Positions 39,164 through 47,823 of a DNA stretch of 64,000 bases are shown here, in pieces (the first letter of the stretch is position 1; every line of letters starts with the position of its first letter). Under the pieces are notes generated by a model that did not search any database, was not told where the DNA came from, and was given only the letters and a program-made list of their open reading frames with translations. Position numbers and translations under genes: made by a program. Location of the stretch: NCBI GenBank assembly GCA_965278965.1, contig OZ257127.1, forward strand, positions 3,224,001 through 3,288,000, written 5' to 3'. This DNA comes from UBA10649 sp965278965 (GTDB taxonomy: Bacteria > Actinomycetota > Actinomycetes > S36-B12).

Positions 39164-40507
39164 CTACCGGGACGGCAGGCGCCGCTTGTCCACCTTCCCC
39201 ATGGCATTGCGCGGGAGAGCGGCGACGACGATGACCCGCCGCGGGCGCTTGTGCCAGGACAGCTCTCGGCCGACGTGGTCGGCGAGGGCGTCCGGGTCCG
39301 GCACCGCGCCCGGCGCGGCGACCACGTACGCGACGATCCGCTGCCCGAGGTCGAGGTCGTCCTCACCGACGACCGCGGCCTCGGCCACGTCGTCGTGCGA
39401 GAGCAGCGCGTCCTCGACCTCGCCGGAGCCGACCCGGTACCCGCCCGTCTTGATGAGGTCGGTGCTCGCCCGCCCGACGATGCGGAACGTGCCGTCCTCA
39501 GCGCGACGGGCGACATCGCCGGTGCGGAACCAGCCGTCGGGGGTCGTCGCCTCGGCGGTCGCCTCCGCCCGGTTCAGATAGCCCGCCGTGACGGTCGGCC
39601 CGCGGACCTCCAGCGCGCCCAGTGCGCCCGGCTCCACCTCGGCCCCGTCGTCGGCGACGATCCGGACCTCGACTGCGGGTAGCGGCCGACCGACCGACCC
39701 CCGGATCCTCGGCTCGTCGGCGCGCGCGGCCAGCGTGATGAGGGTCTCGGTCATGCCGTACCGCTCGACCGGTGCCTGACCGGCGAGCGACGAGAGAGCG
39801 TCGAAGACCCCGGCGGGCAGCCCGGCGCTGCCGCTGACCAGCAGGCGCGCCCCCGACAGGGCGCGCGCCGCATCGAGATCCGCGGCGAGGCGGGACCAGA
39901 CGGTCGGCACGCCGAAGTACAAGGTGCCCGCCGCGGAGGCATAGGCCGCCGGTGTCGGCCGGCCTGTGTGCACGAGCGCGCTGCCGACGGCCAGCGGGCC
40001 GAGCACGCCGAGGACCAGTCCATGGACGTGGTGCAGCGGCAGCCCGTGGACGAGGATGTCGTCCGCCGTCCAGTCCCACGCGGATACGAGGCCGGCCAGG
40101 CACGACTCGATCGCGGTCGCGGTCACCGGCACTCCTTTCGGGGGGCCGGTCGTCCCCGAGGTGTACAGGATGAGAGCGGCGTCTGTGGGAGCGGTCGCCT
40201 CGACGGGCCGCTCGGTGACGCCGGTGGACTCCACCACCAGGCGTGCCCCGCTGTCGGCCAGGACGTGCTCGCGCTCGAGCGGTCCCGCGTCGGGGCTCAT
40301 CGGGACGACGGTGGACCCGGACGCGAGGCCGGCGAGGATGGAGATGACAGCGTCCAGCGTCGGCTCGGCCACGACGGCGACCGTCCCGGCGCCGGTCCAG
40401 GCGGTCGACCGGGCTTCGACGCGGGACCGCAGCGCCTCGCGCGAGACGCGCTCGCCGGCCACGTCAACGTCACCGCCGGCGTCCGGGAGGAACAGGTCGG
40501 CACTCAT
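39164..40507 (-). CDS. AMP-forming acyl-CoA synthetase (short FadD36/MatB-like)
   Basis: A 447-residue ANL enzyme, shorter than most (about 500). ATP loop LYTSGTTGPPKG is at residues 114-125, then GLPLHHVHGLVLG, YGMTETLITLAA, GWFRTGDVARR, and the C-terminal lid with GRASTDLIKTGGYRVGSGEVEDAL and the AMP-binding Lys in AMGKVDKRRL. The pattern of a short N-terminus and H-H-V-H-G-L is that of malonyl-CoA synthetase-like FadD36. It activates a small acid such as malonate or a short fatty acid with CoA. Distinguishing these needs pocket analysis. ATG 40507 begins a compact N-terminus; longer readings upstream run over the DUF3097 start. Confidence 0.85.
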   Translation of the reverse strand: MSADLFLPDAGGDVDVAGERVSREALRSRVEARSTAWTGAGTVAVVAEPTLDAVISILAGLASGSTVVPMSPDAGPLEREHVLADSGARLVVESTGVTERPVEATAPTDAALILYTSGTTGPPKGVPVTATAIESCLAGLVSAWDWTADDILVHGLPLHHVHGLVLGVLGPLAVGSALVHTGRPTPAAYASAAGTLYFGVPTVWSRLAADLDAARALSGARLLVSGSAGLPAGVFDALSSLAGQAPVERYGMTETLITLAARADEPRIRGSVGRPLPAVEVRIVADDGAEVEPGALGALEVRGPTVTAGYLNRAEATAEATTPDGWFRTGDVARRAEDGTFRIVGRASTDLIKTGGYRVGSGEVEDALLSHDDVAEAAVVGEDDLDLGQRIVAYVVAAPGAVPDPDALADHVGRELSWHKRPRRVIVVAALPRNAMGKVDKRRLPSR

Positions 40508-40551
40508 CGCGACCCAGGCTACGAGGTGACGGTCGGGTCGGCCGGTCCCCC

Positions 40552-40557
40552 TACGAT
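40552..40557 (+). promoter_or_regulatory. -10-like element (leaderless) of the DUF3097 gene
   Basis: TACGAT, 6 nt before GTG 40564, matches TANNNT. No ribosome site. Confidence 0.45.
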
Positions 40558-40563
40558 CACGCG

Positions 40564-41430
40564 GTGCCCTCCCGATCCGACCGCTACGGCAGCGACCCGC
40601 TGGCGTCGCCGAGCCCACGCAGGCCCCGGGTCGTCGAGGTCGCCGCGGAACCCGGACTGGTCGTCGAGTGCGCGTCGACGGGGTGGTGCGGAGCCGTCGT
40701 CGGCTGGCAGCGCGGTGCCGACGGGTGGGCCGTCGTGCTGGAGGACCGGCACGGCACGCGCCGGCCGTTCGCTGTGCGCGGGTCCTTCCTCGTTGACGGC
40801 GCACTCGTCCGGCTGAGCCGCCCCGCGCCGGTCGCACCCGGCCCGCCCGCCGCACGCACCGCGTCGGGCTCGATCGCCGTGGCGGGCCAGCGCGCGCGCG
40901 TGGCCCGGGCCTCGCGCATCTGGGTCGAGGGCCGGCACGACGCCGAGCTGGTCGAACGGGTCTGGGGCGCCGACCTGCGCATCGAAGGCGTGGTTGTCGA
41001 AGAGCTCGGCGGTGTCGACGAGCTCGTCGACCGGCTCGCGGACTTCGGGCCTGGGCCGGACCGGCGGGTGGGAGCCCTCGTGGACCACCTCGTCCCCGGG
41101 AGCAAGGAGACCCGGATCGCTGACGAGGCAGGGCGTCGGTGGCCCGACGACGTGCTTGTCCTGGGACACCCGTACGTCGACGTGTGGCAGGCCGTCCGCC
41201 CCCAGGTAGCGGGAGTCGCCGCGTGGCCCGTCATCCCGCCCGGCCAGCCGTGGAAGGAAGGCGTCTGCGACGCCCTGGGCTGGGGGCCGGACACTGGTGC
41301 GGCCTGGCGGGCGTTGCTGGGGCGCGTGCGGTCCTTCGCCGACCTGGAGCCGACCTTGCTGGGGCGGGTCGAGGAGCTCATCGACTTCGTGACCGCCCAC
41401 GACGAGGACGGAGCAGGCAGTGGCCGGTAA
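40564..41430 (+). CDS. DUF3097 family protein with TOPRIM-like core
   Basis: A 288-residue actinobacterial protein of unknown role. The N-terminal half has short beta strands (LVVECASTGWCGAVVGW, WAVVLEDRHGTRRPF). The middle is IWVEGRHDAELVERVWGADLRIEGVVVEELGGVDEL, and 20 residues later RVGALVDHLVPGSKETRIA. V-E-G-x-x-D-A-x-L followed by a strand ending in D-H-x-x-x-G-S is the layout of a TOPRIM domain, with L in place of the second Asp of D-x-D. The C-terminus has WPVIPPGQPWKEGVC and DLEPTLLGRVEELIDFVTAHD. The exonuclease III gene begins 11 bp before its stop, supporting a nucleic-acid role. The TOPRIM reading is mine. Confidence 0.8.
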   Translation: MPSRSDRYGSDPLASPSPRRPRVVEVAAEPGLVVECASTGWCGAVVGWQRGADGWAVVLEDRHGTRRPFAVRGSFLVDGALVRLSRPAPVAPGPPAARTASGSIAVAGQRARVARASRIWVEGRHDAELVERVWGADLRIEGVVVEELGGVDELVDRLADFGPGPDRRVGALVDHLVPGSKETRIADEAGRRWPDDVLVLGHPYVDVWQAVRPQVAGVAAWPVIPPGQPWKEGVCDALGWGPDTGAAWRALLGRVRSFADLEPTLLGRVEELIDFVTAHDEDGAGSGR

Positions 41431-42253
41431 GGCGGTCTCGTCGGGGTTTCGGGTCGTGACCGCGAACCTCAACGGGGTGCGGGCGGCGCTGCGACGTGGG
41501 GGCCTGTCGTGGCTCGTCGCGTCGCAGGCCGATGTCCTGTGCCTCCAGGAGGTCCGGGCTACCCACGAGCAGCTGCACGAGGCACTTGCCGAGGGCGGGC
41601 TCGGGACGTGGCACGTCGCGCACGCGCCAGCGCCGCAGCTGGGCCGTGCGGGGGTCGCCATCCTCACCCGGGCGCAACCGACGGCTGTGCGTGAGCGGTC
41701 GGGCGTCGCGGGGCTCGACGGGTGCGGCCGGTGGCTCGAGGTCGACGTGCCGTCGCCCCTGGGTCCGGTGACGGCGGCGTCCGTCTACGTCCATACGGGG
41801 GAGGCGGGGACACCGCGTCAGGACGAGAAGTACGCCTTCCTCGACGCGATGGACCGGAGGATGGCGACACTTCGCCGTTCTGCGGTCCGGCGCGGCGGGC
41901 ACGTCGTCGTGTGCGGCGACCTCAATATCGCCCACCGCGAGGTCGACCTGAAGAACTGGAAGGGAAACCGCGGCAAGGCCGGTTTCCTGGAGGACGAGCG
42001 GGCCTACTTCGACCGGTGGCTTGAGCGGCACTGGGTTGATCTGGGCCGGGCGCACGGCGGCGACGGCCCGGGGCCGTACACCTGGTGGAGCTGGCGGGGT
42101 CAGGCGTTCGACGTCGACACGGGCTGGCGCATCGACTACGTCCTGGCCACCGCGGGGCTCGCCGGCCACTGCCGATCGGTGTCGATCGGCCGCGCCGCGA
42201 GCTACGCGCAGAGGTGGAGCGACCACGCCCCGGTGACGGCCGAGTTCACCTGA
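41420..42253 (+). CDS. xthA: exodeoxyribonuclease III (AP endonuclease)
   Basis: A 277-residue member of the EEP superfamily, XthA type. VVTANLNGVRAAL (Asn), CLQEVR (metal Glu), GRAGVAILTR, VYVHTG, VVCGDLNIAHREVDLKNWKGNRGKAGFL (D-x-N plus the XthA-specific segment) and RIDYVLAT...WSDHAPV (Asp-His). YTWWSWRGQAFDVDTGWRIDY is typical of XthA. It removes 3'-blocked ends and cuts at AP sites in base-excision repair. It overlaps the DUF3097 gene by 11 bp. Confidence 0.93.
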   Translation: MAGKAVSSGFRVVTANLNGVRAALRRGGLSWLVASQADVLCLQEVRATHEQLHEALAEGGLGTWHVAHAPAPQLGRAGVAILTRAQPTAVRERSGVAGLDGCGRWLEVDVPSPLGPVTAASVYVHTGEAGTPRQDEKYAFLDAMDRRMATLRRSAVRRGGHVVVCGDLNIAHREVDLKNWKGNRGKAGFLEDERAYFDRWLERHWVDLGRAHGGDGPGPYTWWSWRGQAFDVDTGWRIDYVLATAGLAGHCRSVSIGRAASYAQRWSDHAPVTAEFT

Positions 42254-42339
42254 CGTCCCGGCGCGGAGCCGGAGCGGGGGAAGATCAGCCAGCCGTCACC
42301 GGACGGCGCGGTCGCGGTCTGTGGGTCTGGCGATGTGGG

Positions 42340-42504
42340 TCAGGCGATGCGGGAGAAGATCGCGTCGATCTCGGCGCGCTCTGAGTCCGACAACGCGGCC
42401 GACCGCAGGTGCTGCCACTCACGGTCGATCTGGCGGCGACGCGCCTCCTCGGGGTCGAGGGGGGCGGCGCGGAACATGGCGAAGGCCTTGGAGAACGCCC
42501 TCAT
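42340..42504 (-). CDS. 54-residue charged helical micro-protein
   Basis: A 54-codon frame on the minus strand from ATG 42504, with AGGGAGTGA about 6 nt upstream. The product is MRAFSKAFAMFRAAPLD, then a highly charged helix with EEARRRQIDREWQHLRSAAL and a final SERAEIDAIFSRIA. It is amphipathic, soluble and has no cysteine. It lies between exonuclease III and FbiC and is divergent from FbiC. Codon third positions are almost all G or C. A real small gene seems likely; function unknown. Confidence 0.55.
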   Translation of the reverse strand: MRAFSKAFAMFRAAPLDPEEARRRQIDREWQHLRSAALSDSERAEIDAIFSRIA

Positions 42505-42599
42505 GGGGATCACTCCCTTGTCTGGTGGTCCATCGGTCCCCGGGGGTGGCCCGGTTCGATAACGATTCTATAACGACAATGTCGGAAAGGCACGCTCAG

Positions 42600-45008
42600 A
42601 TGACGTCGAGTGAGCAGAATCACGCAAGATCTTGCAGGGCTGCCGCCGACTCCGCGCTCCACCGAAGCCTGTGGAAGCATGTGGACGTCCGACCATCCGA
42701 CCGAGCTGCCCAGGAGCGGACCATCCGCCGGATCACGTTCTCGCCGAAGGTGTTCGTCCCGTTGACGATGTTGTGCCGGGACCGGTGTGGGTATTGCACG
42801 TTCGCGCAGTCCCCGGCGCATCTGCCGGCGCCGTACCTGTCGGAGGACGAGGTCCTTGCGATCGCCCGCGCGGGGGCGTCGGCGGGGTGTCATGAGGCGT
42901 TGCTGACGTTGGGCGAGGCGCCGGAGGACCGGTATCCGGTGGCGCGGGAGTGGCTGGACGAGCGGGGGTTCGCCTCGACGGTGGCCTACGTCGCGCATAT
43001 CGCGCAGCGGATCTTGGAGGAGACGGGGCTGCTGCCGCACGCGAACGCGGGCGCGTTGGACGCGGCGGACCTGGCGACGTTGCGGAGGGTGTCCCCGAGC
43101 CAGGGGATGATGATCGAGACGCTGAACCCGTCGCTGGCCGCGCATCGCGGCGCGCCGGACAAGACCCCCGAGCGGCGGCTGGCCACGCTGCGGGCGGCTG
43201 GGGAGCTGTCGATCCCGTTCACCACGGGGATCTTGGTGGGTATCGGGGAGTCGCGGGCGGACCGGATCGTGGCGTTGGAGGCGATCGCGGCGTCGCACGC
43301 GGAGTTCGGGCACGTTCAGGAGGTCATCGTCCAGAACTTCGTGCCCAAGCCGGGCACGCTGATGCGCGACCACCCGGCGTGCTCGATCGAGGACCTGGTC
43401 GAGGCGATCGGGCTGGCGCGGGCGATCGTGCCGGCCGACGTCGCGATCCAGGCGCCGCCGAACCTGGTCGATGACCCGGGGGTGCTGCTGGACGCCGGTG
43501 TCGGCGACTTCGGTGGGATCTCGCCGGTGACCGTGGACCACGTCAACCCCGAGCGCCCGTGGCCGCACGTGGACGACCTGCGCGCGGTCGTGGCGGCCCG
43601 CGGGCTCGCCCTGGTGCCGCGGTTGACGATCCATCCCCGGTACGCCCTGGACCCGGCGCGGTGGCTGGACTCCGGGCTGCGTTTCTCCGTGCTGGACCGG
43701 TCCGACGCCGAGGGGCTGGCCCGTGACGACCCGGGCGCGACGTTCCCCGAGCGGTACGAGGCCGCCGCGAACGTCGGCACGGGCGCGGAGGTCATCCAGG
43801 TCGGCCGCCGGTCCACCGCCTGGTACTCCGGCGCGGACCGGCTGCCGCCGGTCATCGTCCCCGGCCCCGCAGCGGTCGGGTCGGCGGTCGGGGAGGTCCT
43901 GGACGGGGTGCGGGCGGGGCAGGAGCCGGGCATCGACGAGCTCGTGACGCTGTTCAGCGCGCGCGGGCCGGAGGTCAACGCGGTCGCGGAGTTCGCCGAC
44001 GAGCTGCGTGCGCAGACGGTCGGTGATGTTGTCACGTTCGTCCGGAACCGGAACATCAACTACACCAACGTGTGCACGTTCCGGTGCGCGTTCTGCGGGT
44101 TCTCCAAGGGGCCGGCGTCGCTGAACCTGCGCGGGCGCCCCTACCTGCTGTCCAACGACGAGATCGCCGCCCGCGTCGTGGAGGCCGCGGCGGCCGGCGC
44201 GACCGAGGTCTGCCTGCAAGGCGGCATCCACCCCGACTTCGACGGCGACTACTACATCGACGTCGCCCGGGTCGTGAAGGCGGCGGTCCCCGGGATGCAC
44301 GTCCACGGGTTCACCGCGCTGGAGGTCACCGAGGGCGCCCGCCGCCTCGGGCAGCCGCTGGAGGACTACCTGCGCCGGCTCAGGGACGCCGGCCTGGCGT
44401 CCCTGCCCGGGACCGCGGCGGAGATCCTCGACGACTCCATCCGCGAGATCATCTGCCCCGACAAGATCACCACCGCGCAGTGGCTGGAGTGCCACGAGGT
44501 CGCGCACTCCGTCGGGCTGCGCAGCAACATCACGATCATGTTCGGCCACGTCGAGCAACCCGTGCACTGGGCCCGGCACCTGGTCCGCACCCGCGACCTG
44601 CAGAAGCGGACCGGGGGCTTCACCGAGTTCGTGCCTCTGCCGTTCGTCCACATGGCCTCACCGATCTACCTCAAGCGCCGCGCCCGCCGCGGCCCGACCT
44701 GGCGCGAGGTCGTCCTCATGCACGCCGTCGGCCGCATCGCGTACCACGGCCACATCCCCAACATCCAGGCCTCCTGGGTCAAGCTCGGCGTCACCGGCGC
44801 CCAACAGCTGCTCCGCGCCGGGGTCAACGACCTCGGCGGCACCCTCATGGACGAGTCCATCTCCCGCGCCGCCGGCGCCGCCCACGGACAAGGCATCACC
44901 GAGGCCGACTTCCGCACCGTCGTCGAACCCCTCGGCCGGACCCTCGCCGAACGCTCCACGCTCTACCGGATCCTCGGCACCGACGGACTGGTCGCCGCCG
45001 GCGCATGA
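42600..45008 (+). CDS. fbiC: FO synthase, fused CofG-CofH radical SAM enzyme
   Basis: An 802-residue fused enzyme. The first radical SAM half has CRDRCGYCTF (C-x3-C-x2-C) near residue 60; the second has CTFRCAFCGF about 450 residues later. Both are followed by family motifs (GEAPEDRYPVAREWL, PSQGMMIETLNPSL; EVCLQGGIHPDFDGDYY, DEIICPDK-like REIICPDKITTAQW). The halves convert a tyrosine-derived radical and the ribityl flavin precursor to FO, the deazaflavin of F420. ATG 42600 has GGAAAGG about 9 nt upstream. ATG 42579 lies behind a TATAAC box and could be a leaderless start adding seven residues. Ends 40 bp before a P450 gene. Presence implies F420-dependent enzymes. Confidence 0.95.
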   Translation: MTSSEQNHARSCRAAADSALHRSLWKHVDVRPSDRAAQERTIRRITFSPKVFVPLTMLCRDRCGYCTFAQSPAHLPAPYLSEDEVLAIARAGASAGCHEALLTLGEAPEDRYPVAREWLDERGFASTVAYVAHIAQRILEETGLLPHANAGALDAADLATLRRVSPSQGMMIETLNPSLAAHRGAPDKTPERRLATLRAAGELSIPFTTGILVGIGESRADRIVALEAIAASHAEFGHVQEVIVQNFVPKPGTLMRDHPACSIEDLVEAIGLARAIVPADVAIQAPPNLVDDPGVLLDAGVGDFGGISPVTVDHVNPERPWPHVDDLRAVVAARGLALVPRLTIHPRYALDPARWLDSGLRFSVLDRSDAEGLARDDPGATFPERYEAAANVGTGAEVIQVGRRSTAWYSGADRLPPVIVPGPAAVGSAVGEVLDGVRAGQEPGIDELVTLFSARGPEVNAVAEFADELRAQTVGDVVTFVRNRNINYTNVCTFRCAFCGFSKGPASLNLRGRPYLLSNDEIAARVVEAAAAGATEVCLQGGIHPDFDGDYYIDVARVVKAAVPGMHVHGFTALEVTEGARRLGQPLEDYLRRLRDAGLASLPGTAAEILDDSIREIICPDKITTAQWLECHEVAHSVGLRSNITIMFGHVEQPVHWARHLVRTRDLQKRTGGFTEFVPLPFVHMASPIYLKRRARRGPTWREVVLMHAVGRIAYHGHIPNIQASWVKLGVTGAQQLLRAGVNDLGGTLMDESISRAAGAAHGQGITEADFRTVVEPLGRTLAERSTLYRILGTDGLVAAGA

Positions 45009-45048
45009 GGACGCGAGGAGTGAAGGCAGCGGGCGAACCCGCAGGCGC

Positions 45049-46440
45049 GTGAGCGTCGGCGCTGCTCCGGTCGGGCGGCACTTCCTCGGCACGCCGGCCA
45101 CGGCGCCCGGGCCTCTCGGCCCGCAGATGCTGCGCCGGTTCGGGGTGATCCGCGACGATCCGTTGCGCTACCTCGAGGAGGCGTGGCGCACGTACGGCGA
45201 CATCGTGCAGTTCCCGATCCCGCGTCCCCCCAGCTACCTCGTGAACGACCCGGCCGCGGTGTGGCAGGTCCTCACGACGACGGGCCGGGCCTTCGGCAAG
45301 TCGACGATCCAGTACCGAAGCCTTGCGTTGGTCACCGGCGACGGGCTGCTCGCGGCCGACACTCCCGCGTGGCGCGAGCAGCGACCATTGGTGCAGCCGG
45401 CGTTCCACCGCGAGACGCTCGAGCGGATCGTCGTGCACGTCGGTGCGGCAGGGGAGCGGGTCGCGCGTGCGTGGTCGACGCCGTCGTCGGCAGCGGATGG
45501 GGCCGTCGACATCGACGGGGCGATGATGCGGGCCGGCCTTGAGGTCGTCGGCCATGCGCTGTTCGGGACCGACCTGACCGCCGACGCAGACCGTCTGACC
45601 CGCGCCACTCTCGCCGCCCTCGACGTCGTCGTCGCGCGTGCCCGGGTCCCGGTCACGCCGCCGGCGTGGGTGCCCTCGCCGGGCAACCTGCGGCTGCAGG
45701 CCGCGGTGCGCGAGCTCGACGGCGCCGTCCTGTCGATGGTGGCGGCCCGTCGCCGCGCGCCGGCGGCCCCGGACGGGCCGGCCGACATGCTCGACCTGCT
45801 GCTCTCCGCGCGGGACGACCGAGGCCGAGGGCTGACCCTGCGGCAGGTGCGCGACCAGGTCGTCACCTTCGTCGTCGCGGGGCACGAGACCGTCGCGACG
45901 GCACTGACGTGGGCCTGGGCGTTGCTCGCCGCCGACCCGGCGCGTCGGCGGCGGCTGCAGGAGGAGTCCGACGCCGTCCTCGCCGGGCGTGCGCCCACGT
46001 TCGCCGACCTCGGTCGGCTGCCCTACGCGCGAGCCGTGCTGGACGAGGCGATGCGGCTGTATCCGCCGGCCTGGCTACTGACCCGAAAAGCGTTGGTGGA
46101 GCAAGAACTTGCAGGCATTGCCGTGCCCGCGGGGGCGCTGGTGATCATGTCTCCGTGGCTCCTGCACCACCATCCATCGCGGTGGGCGCGGGCCGACGCG
46201 TTCGAGCCGGAGCGGTTCCTCGGCGACGTCGACCGGACGGCTTTCCTGCCGTTCGGAGCGGGCCTGCGCCAGTGCATCGGCCGGGACTTCGCCTACGTCG
46301 AGGGGGTGCTCCTGCTGGCGATGCTCGCCGGGCGGGTGGACGTCGCGTTCCCCTCGGGCGGCGCGGTGCCGCGGGCGGTACCCCTGGTGACGATGCGCCC
46401 GGCCGGCGGCCTGCGGCTGCTCGCCGCTAGCCGCGGGTGA
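45049..46440 (+). CDS. cytochrome P450
   Basis: A 463-residue P450 of a different subfamily from the one at 4.5 kb. DDPLRYLEEAWRTYGDIVQF and GLLAADTPAWREQRPLVQPAFHRE resemble CYP102/CYP4-like enzymes. I-helix VVAGHETVATALTWAW keeps the acid-Thr pair (E-T). K-helix EAMRLYPP (ExxR), the meander FEPERFLGD and the haem loop FLPFGAGLRQCIG (Cys409) are intact. It should be an active monooxygenase on fatty or other hydrophobic substrates. GTG start with AGGAG within reach. It follows fbiC by 40 bp and its end overlaps the convergent CBS gene by 14 bp. Confidence 0.9.
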   Translation: MSVGAAPVGRHFLGTPATAPGPLGPQMLRRFGVIRDDPLRYLEEAWRTYGDIVQFPIPRPPSYLVNDPAAVWQVLTTTGRAFGKSTIQYRSLALVTGDGLLAADTPAWREQRPLVQPAFHRETLERIVVHVGAAGERVARAWSTPSSAADGAVDIDGAMMRAGLEVVGHALFGTDLTADADRLTRATLAALDVVVARARVPVTPPAWVPSPGNLRLQAAVRELDGAVLSMVAARRRAPAAPDGPADMLDLLLSARDDRGRGLTLRQVRDQVVTFVVAGHETVATALTWAWALLAADPARRRRLQEESDAVLAGRAPTFADLGRLPYARAVLDEAMRLYPPAWLLTRKALVEQELAGIAVPAGALVIMSPWLLHHHPSRWARADAFEPERFLGDVDRTAFLPFGAGLRQCIGRDFAYVEGVLLLAMLAGRVDVAFPSGGAVPRAVPLVTMRPAGGLRLLAASRG

Positions 46441-46858
46441 TGTACTCCAGCAGCGCTGCCCGCTCGCCCTCGAGCTCACCCAGCCGCGACTTCACGACGT
46501 CGCCGATGCTGACGATCCCGACGAGCGCCCCGTCGGGGTCGGTCACCGGGATGTGGCGCACGCGCTTGTCGGTCATGATCTGCATCAGCTCTTCGACGTG
46601 AGCCTCCGGCGGCGCGCAGTACACGTGCGTCGTCATGATCGCGGCGACCGGCTGCCCCAGTGCGTCGCCGCCTCGCGAGATCGCCCGCACCACGTCACGT
46701 TCGGAGACGATCCCACTGATCGTGGTCCCGTCGGCTGATACGACCAGAGCTCCGACGCCCTGGGTGGCGAGCTGGTCGACCAGCTCCCCGACCGTGGCGT
46801 CCGGCTGAATCGTCGAGACGAACCCGCCCTTGCTCGCAAGAATCGTGGCCAGCTGCAT
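46427..46858 (-). CDS. CBS-pair domain protein
   Basis: A 143-residue protein made of two CBS modules: VSTIQPDATVGELVDQLATQGVGALVVSADG...GIVSERDVVRAI and IMTTHVYCAPPEAHVEELMQIMTDKRVRHIPVTDPDG...GIVSIGDVVKS. Each has the G-[IVL]-[VI]-[ST]-x-x-D-[VL] sheet motif that binds AMP, ATP or related nucleotides. GGAGGAGACC sits before the ATG. A stand-alone CBS protein probably senses energy charge and regulates a partner, which is not obvious here. The stop lies within the end of the convergent P450 gene. Confidence 0.9.
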   Translation of the reverse strand: MQLATILASKGGFVSTIQPDATVGELVDQLATQGVGALVVSADGTTISGIVSERDVVRAISRGGDALGQPVAAIMTTHVYCAPPEAHVEELMQIMTDKRVRHIPVTDPDGALVGIVSIGDVVKSRLGELEGERAALLEYITRG

Positions 46859-46919
46859 GGTCTCCTCCAATGCCGCGCCGATGAGCCATGCTCCCGTGAT
46901 CCGGCGCGGTTGTCACCAC

Positions 46920-47744
46920 CTAGTCGAAGGTCAGCTCACCGGCGGCGGGCCGCTGGAGCACAAGCACGACCTCGTCGTGCAGCGCCCCGTTCGTCGTGAG
47001 CGCAGACCCACCGGCCAGGGCGTCGGAGCCGGCGAACGACGTGAGCAGCCCGCCGGCCTCACGGACGACGGGGACGAGGGCGGCCATGTCGTAGGTCTCC
47101 AGGAACGGCTCGGCGGCGACGTCGACGGCCCCTTCGGCGACCAGCATGTGCGACCAGAAGTCGCCGTAGGCCCGCTGCCGCCACGTGCCGTCCTGGAGCG
47201 CCTCCAGCCCGTGGGCGGCGTGACGCTCCGCCCAGCCGTGGCCGTCGGAGTACGAGAACGACGCGTCCGCGAGGTCGGTCACGGCGCTGACCCGCAGGCG
47301 TCGGGGCTGTGGGCTGCCCGGGTCCGTCCCCCAGGCTCCGGTGCCGGCGGCGGCCCACCAGCGGCGGCCGAGGGCCGGGGCTGACACGACGCCGACGACG
47401 GGGTCGCCGTCGACGAGCAGTGCGATCAGCACGGCCCAGATCGGCACGCCGCGCACGTAGTTCTTCGTCCCGTCGATGGGATCGAGCACCCACCGTCGCG
47501 ACGCCGTGCCGACCGTCCCGAACTCCTCCCCGAGGATAGCGTCGTCGGGCCGCTCGGCGGCCAGCACGTCCCGGAGCGCACGCTCGACGGCCCGGTCGGC
47601 CTCGGAGACCGGGGTCAGGTCGGGCTTGGTCTCGACGACCAGGTCGTCGGCCCGGAACCGGCCCATCGCGATCGGGTCTGCGAGGTCCGCCAGGCGCAGG
47701 GCGAGGGCGAGGTCGTCGGCAAGGTCGGCGGGGGAGGAGTCCAC
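46920..47744 (-). CDS. hisN: histidinol-phosphatase, inositol-monophosphatase-like
   Basis: A 274-residue IMPase-fold phosphatase. The metal motifs are GEEFG (Glu), WVLDPIDGTKNYVRGVPIWA (D-P-I-D-G-T, near residue 91) and ETYDMAALVPVVREAGG (second Asp). It matches the actinobacterial HisN that dephosphorylates L-histidinol phosphate; inositol phosphatase is the alternative. The context (aroA and rsgA nearby, as in Mycobacterium) supports hisN. GTG start with a TAGCGT box 7 nt upstream. Confidence 0.85.
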   Translation of the reverse strand: MDSSPADLADDLALALRLADLADPIAMGRFRADDLVVETKPDLTPVSEADRAVERALRDVLAAERPDDAILGEEFGTVGTASRRWVLDPIDGTKNYVRGVPIWAVLIALLVDGDPVVGVVSAPALGRRWWAAAGTGAWGTDPGSPQPRRLRVSAVTDLADASFSYSDGHGWAERHAAHGLEALQDGTWRQRAYGDFWSHMLVAEGAVDVAAEPFLETYDMAALVPVVREAGGLLTSFAGSDALAGGSALTTNGALHDEVVLVLQRPAAGELTFD

Positions 47745-47751
47745 GCGCGCA

Positions 47752-47757
47752 ACGCTA
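47752..47757 (-). promoter_or_regulatory. -10-like element (leaderless) of hisN
   Basis: TAGCGT on the minus strand, 7 nt before GTG 47744, fits TANNNT. No ribosome site. Confidence 0.4.
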
Positions 47758-47810
47758 TCCAGCGTCGCTCGCGCGCGGCCGTGGTCCTGGCCGACGGGCG
47801 TCCGGCTGCC

Positions 47811-47816
47811 TACAGT
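47811..47816 (+). promoter_or_regulatory. -10-like element (leaderless) of the DUF2231 gene
   Basis: TACAGT, 7 nt before GTG 47824, fits TANNNT. It lies back-to-back with the hisN element in an 80-bp divergent gap. Confidence 0.4.
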
Positions 47817-47823
47817 GAGCCCC

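Noticed and set aside
42510..44651. 713-codon minus-strand frame opposite fbiC
   Set aside because: The plus strand holds both radical SAM motifs. The antisense product is a low-complexity Arg/Asp/Val sequence.
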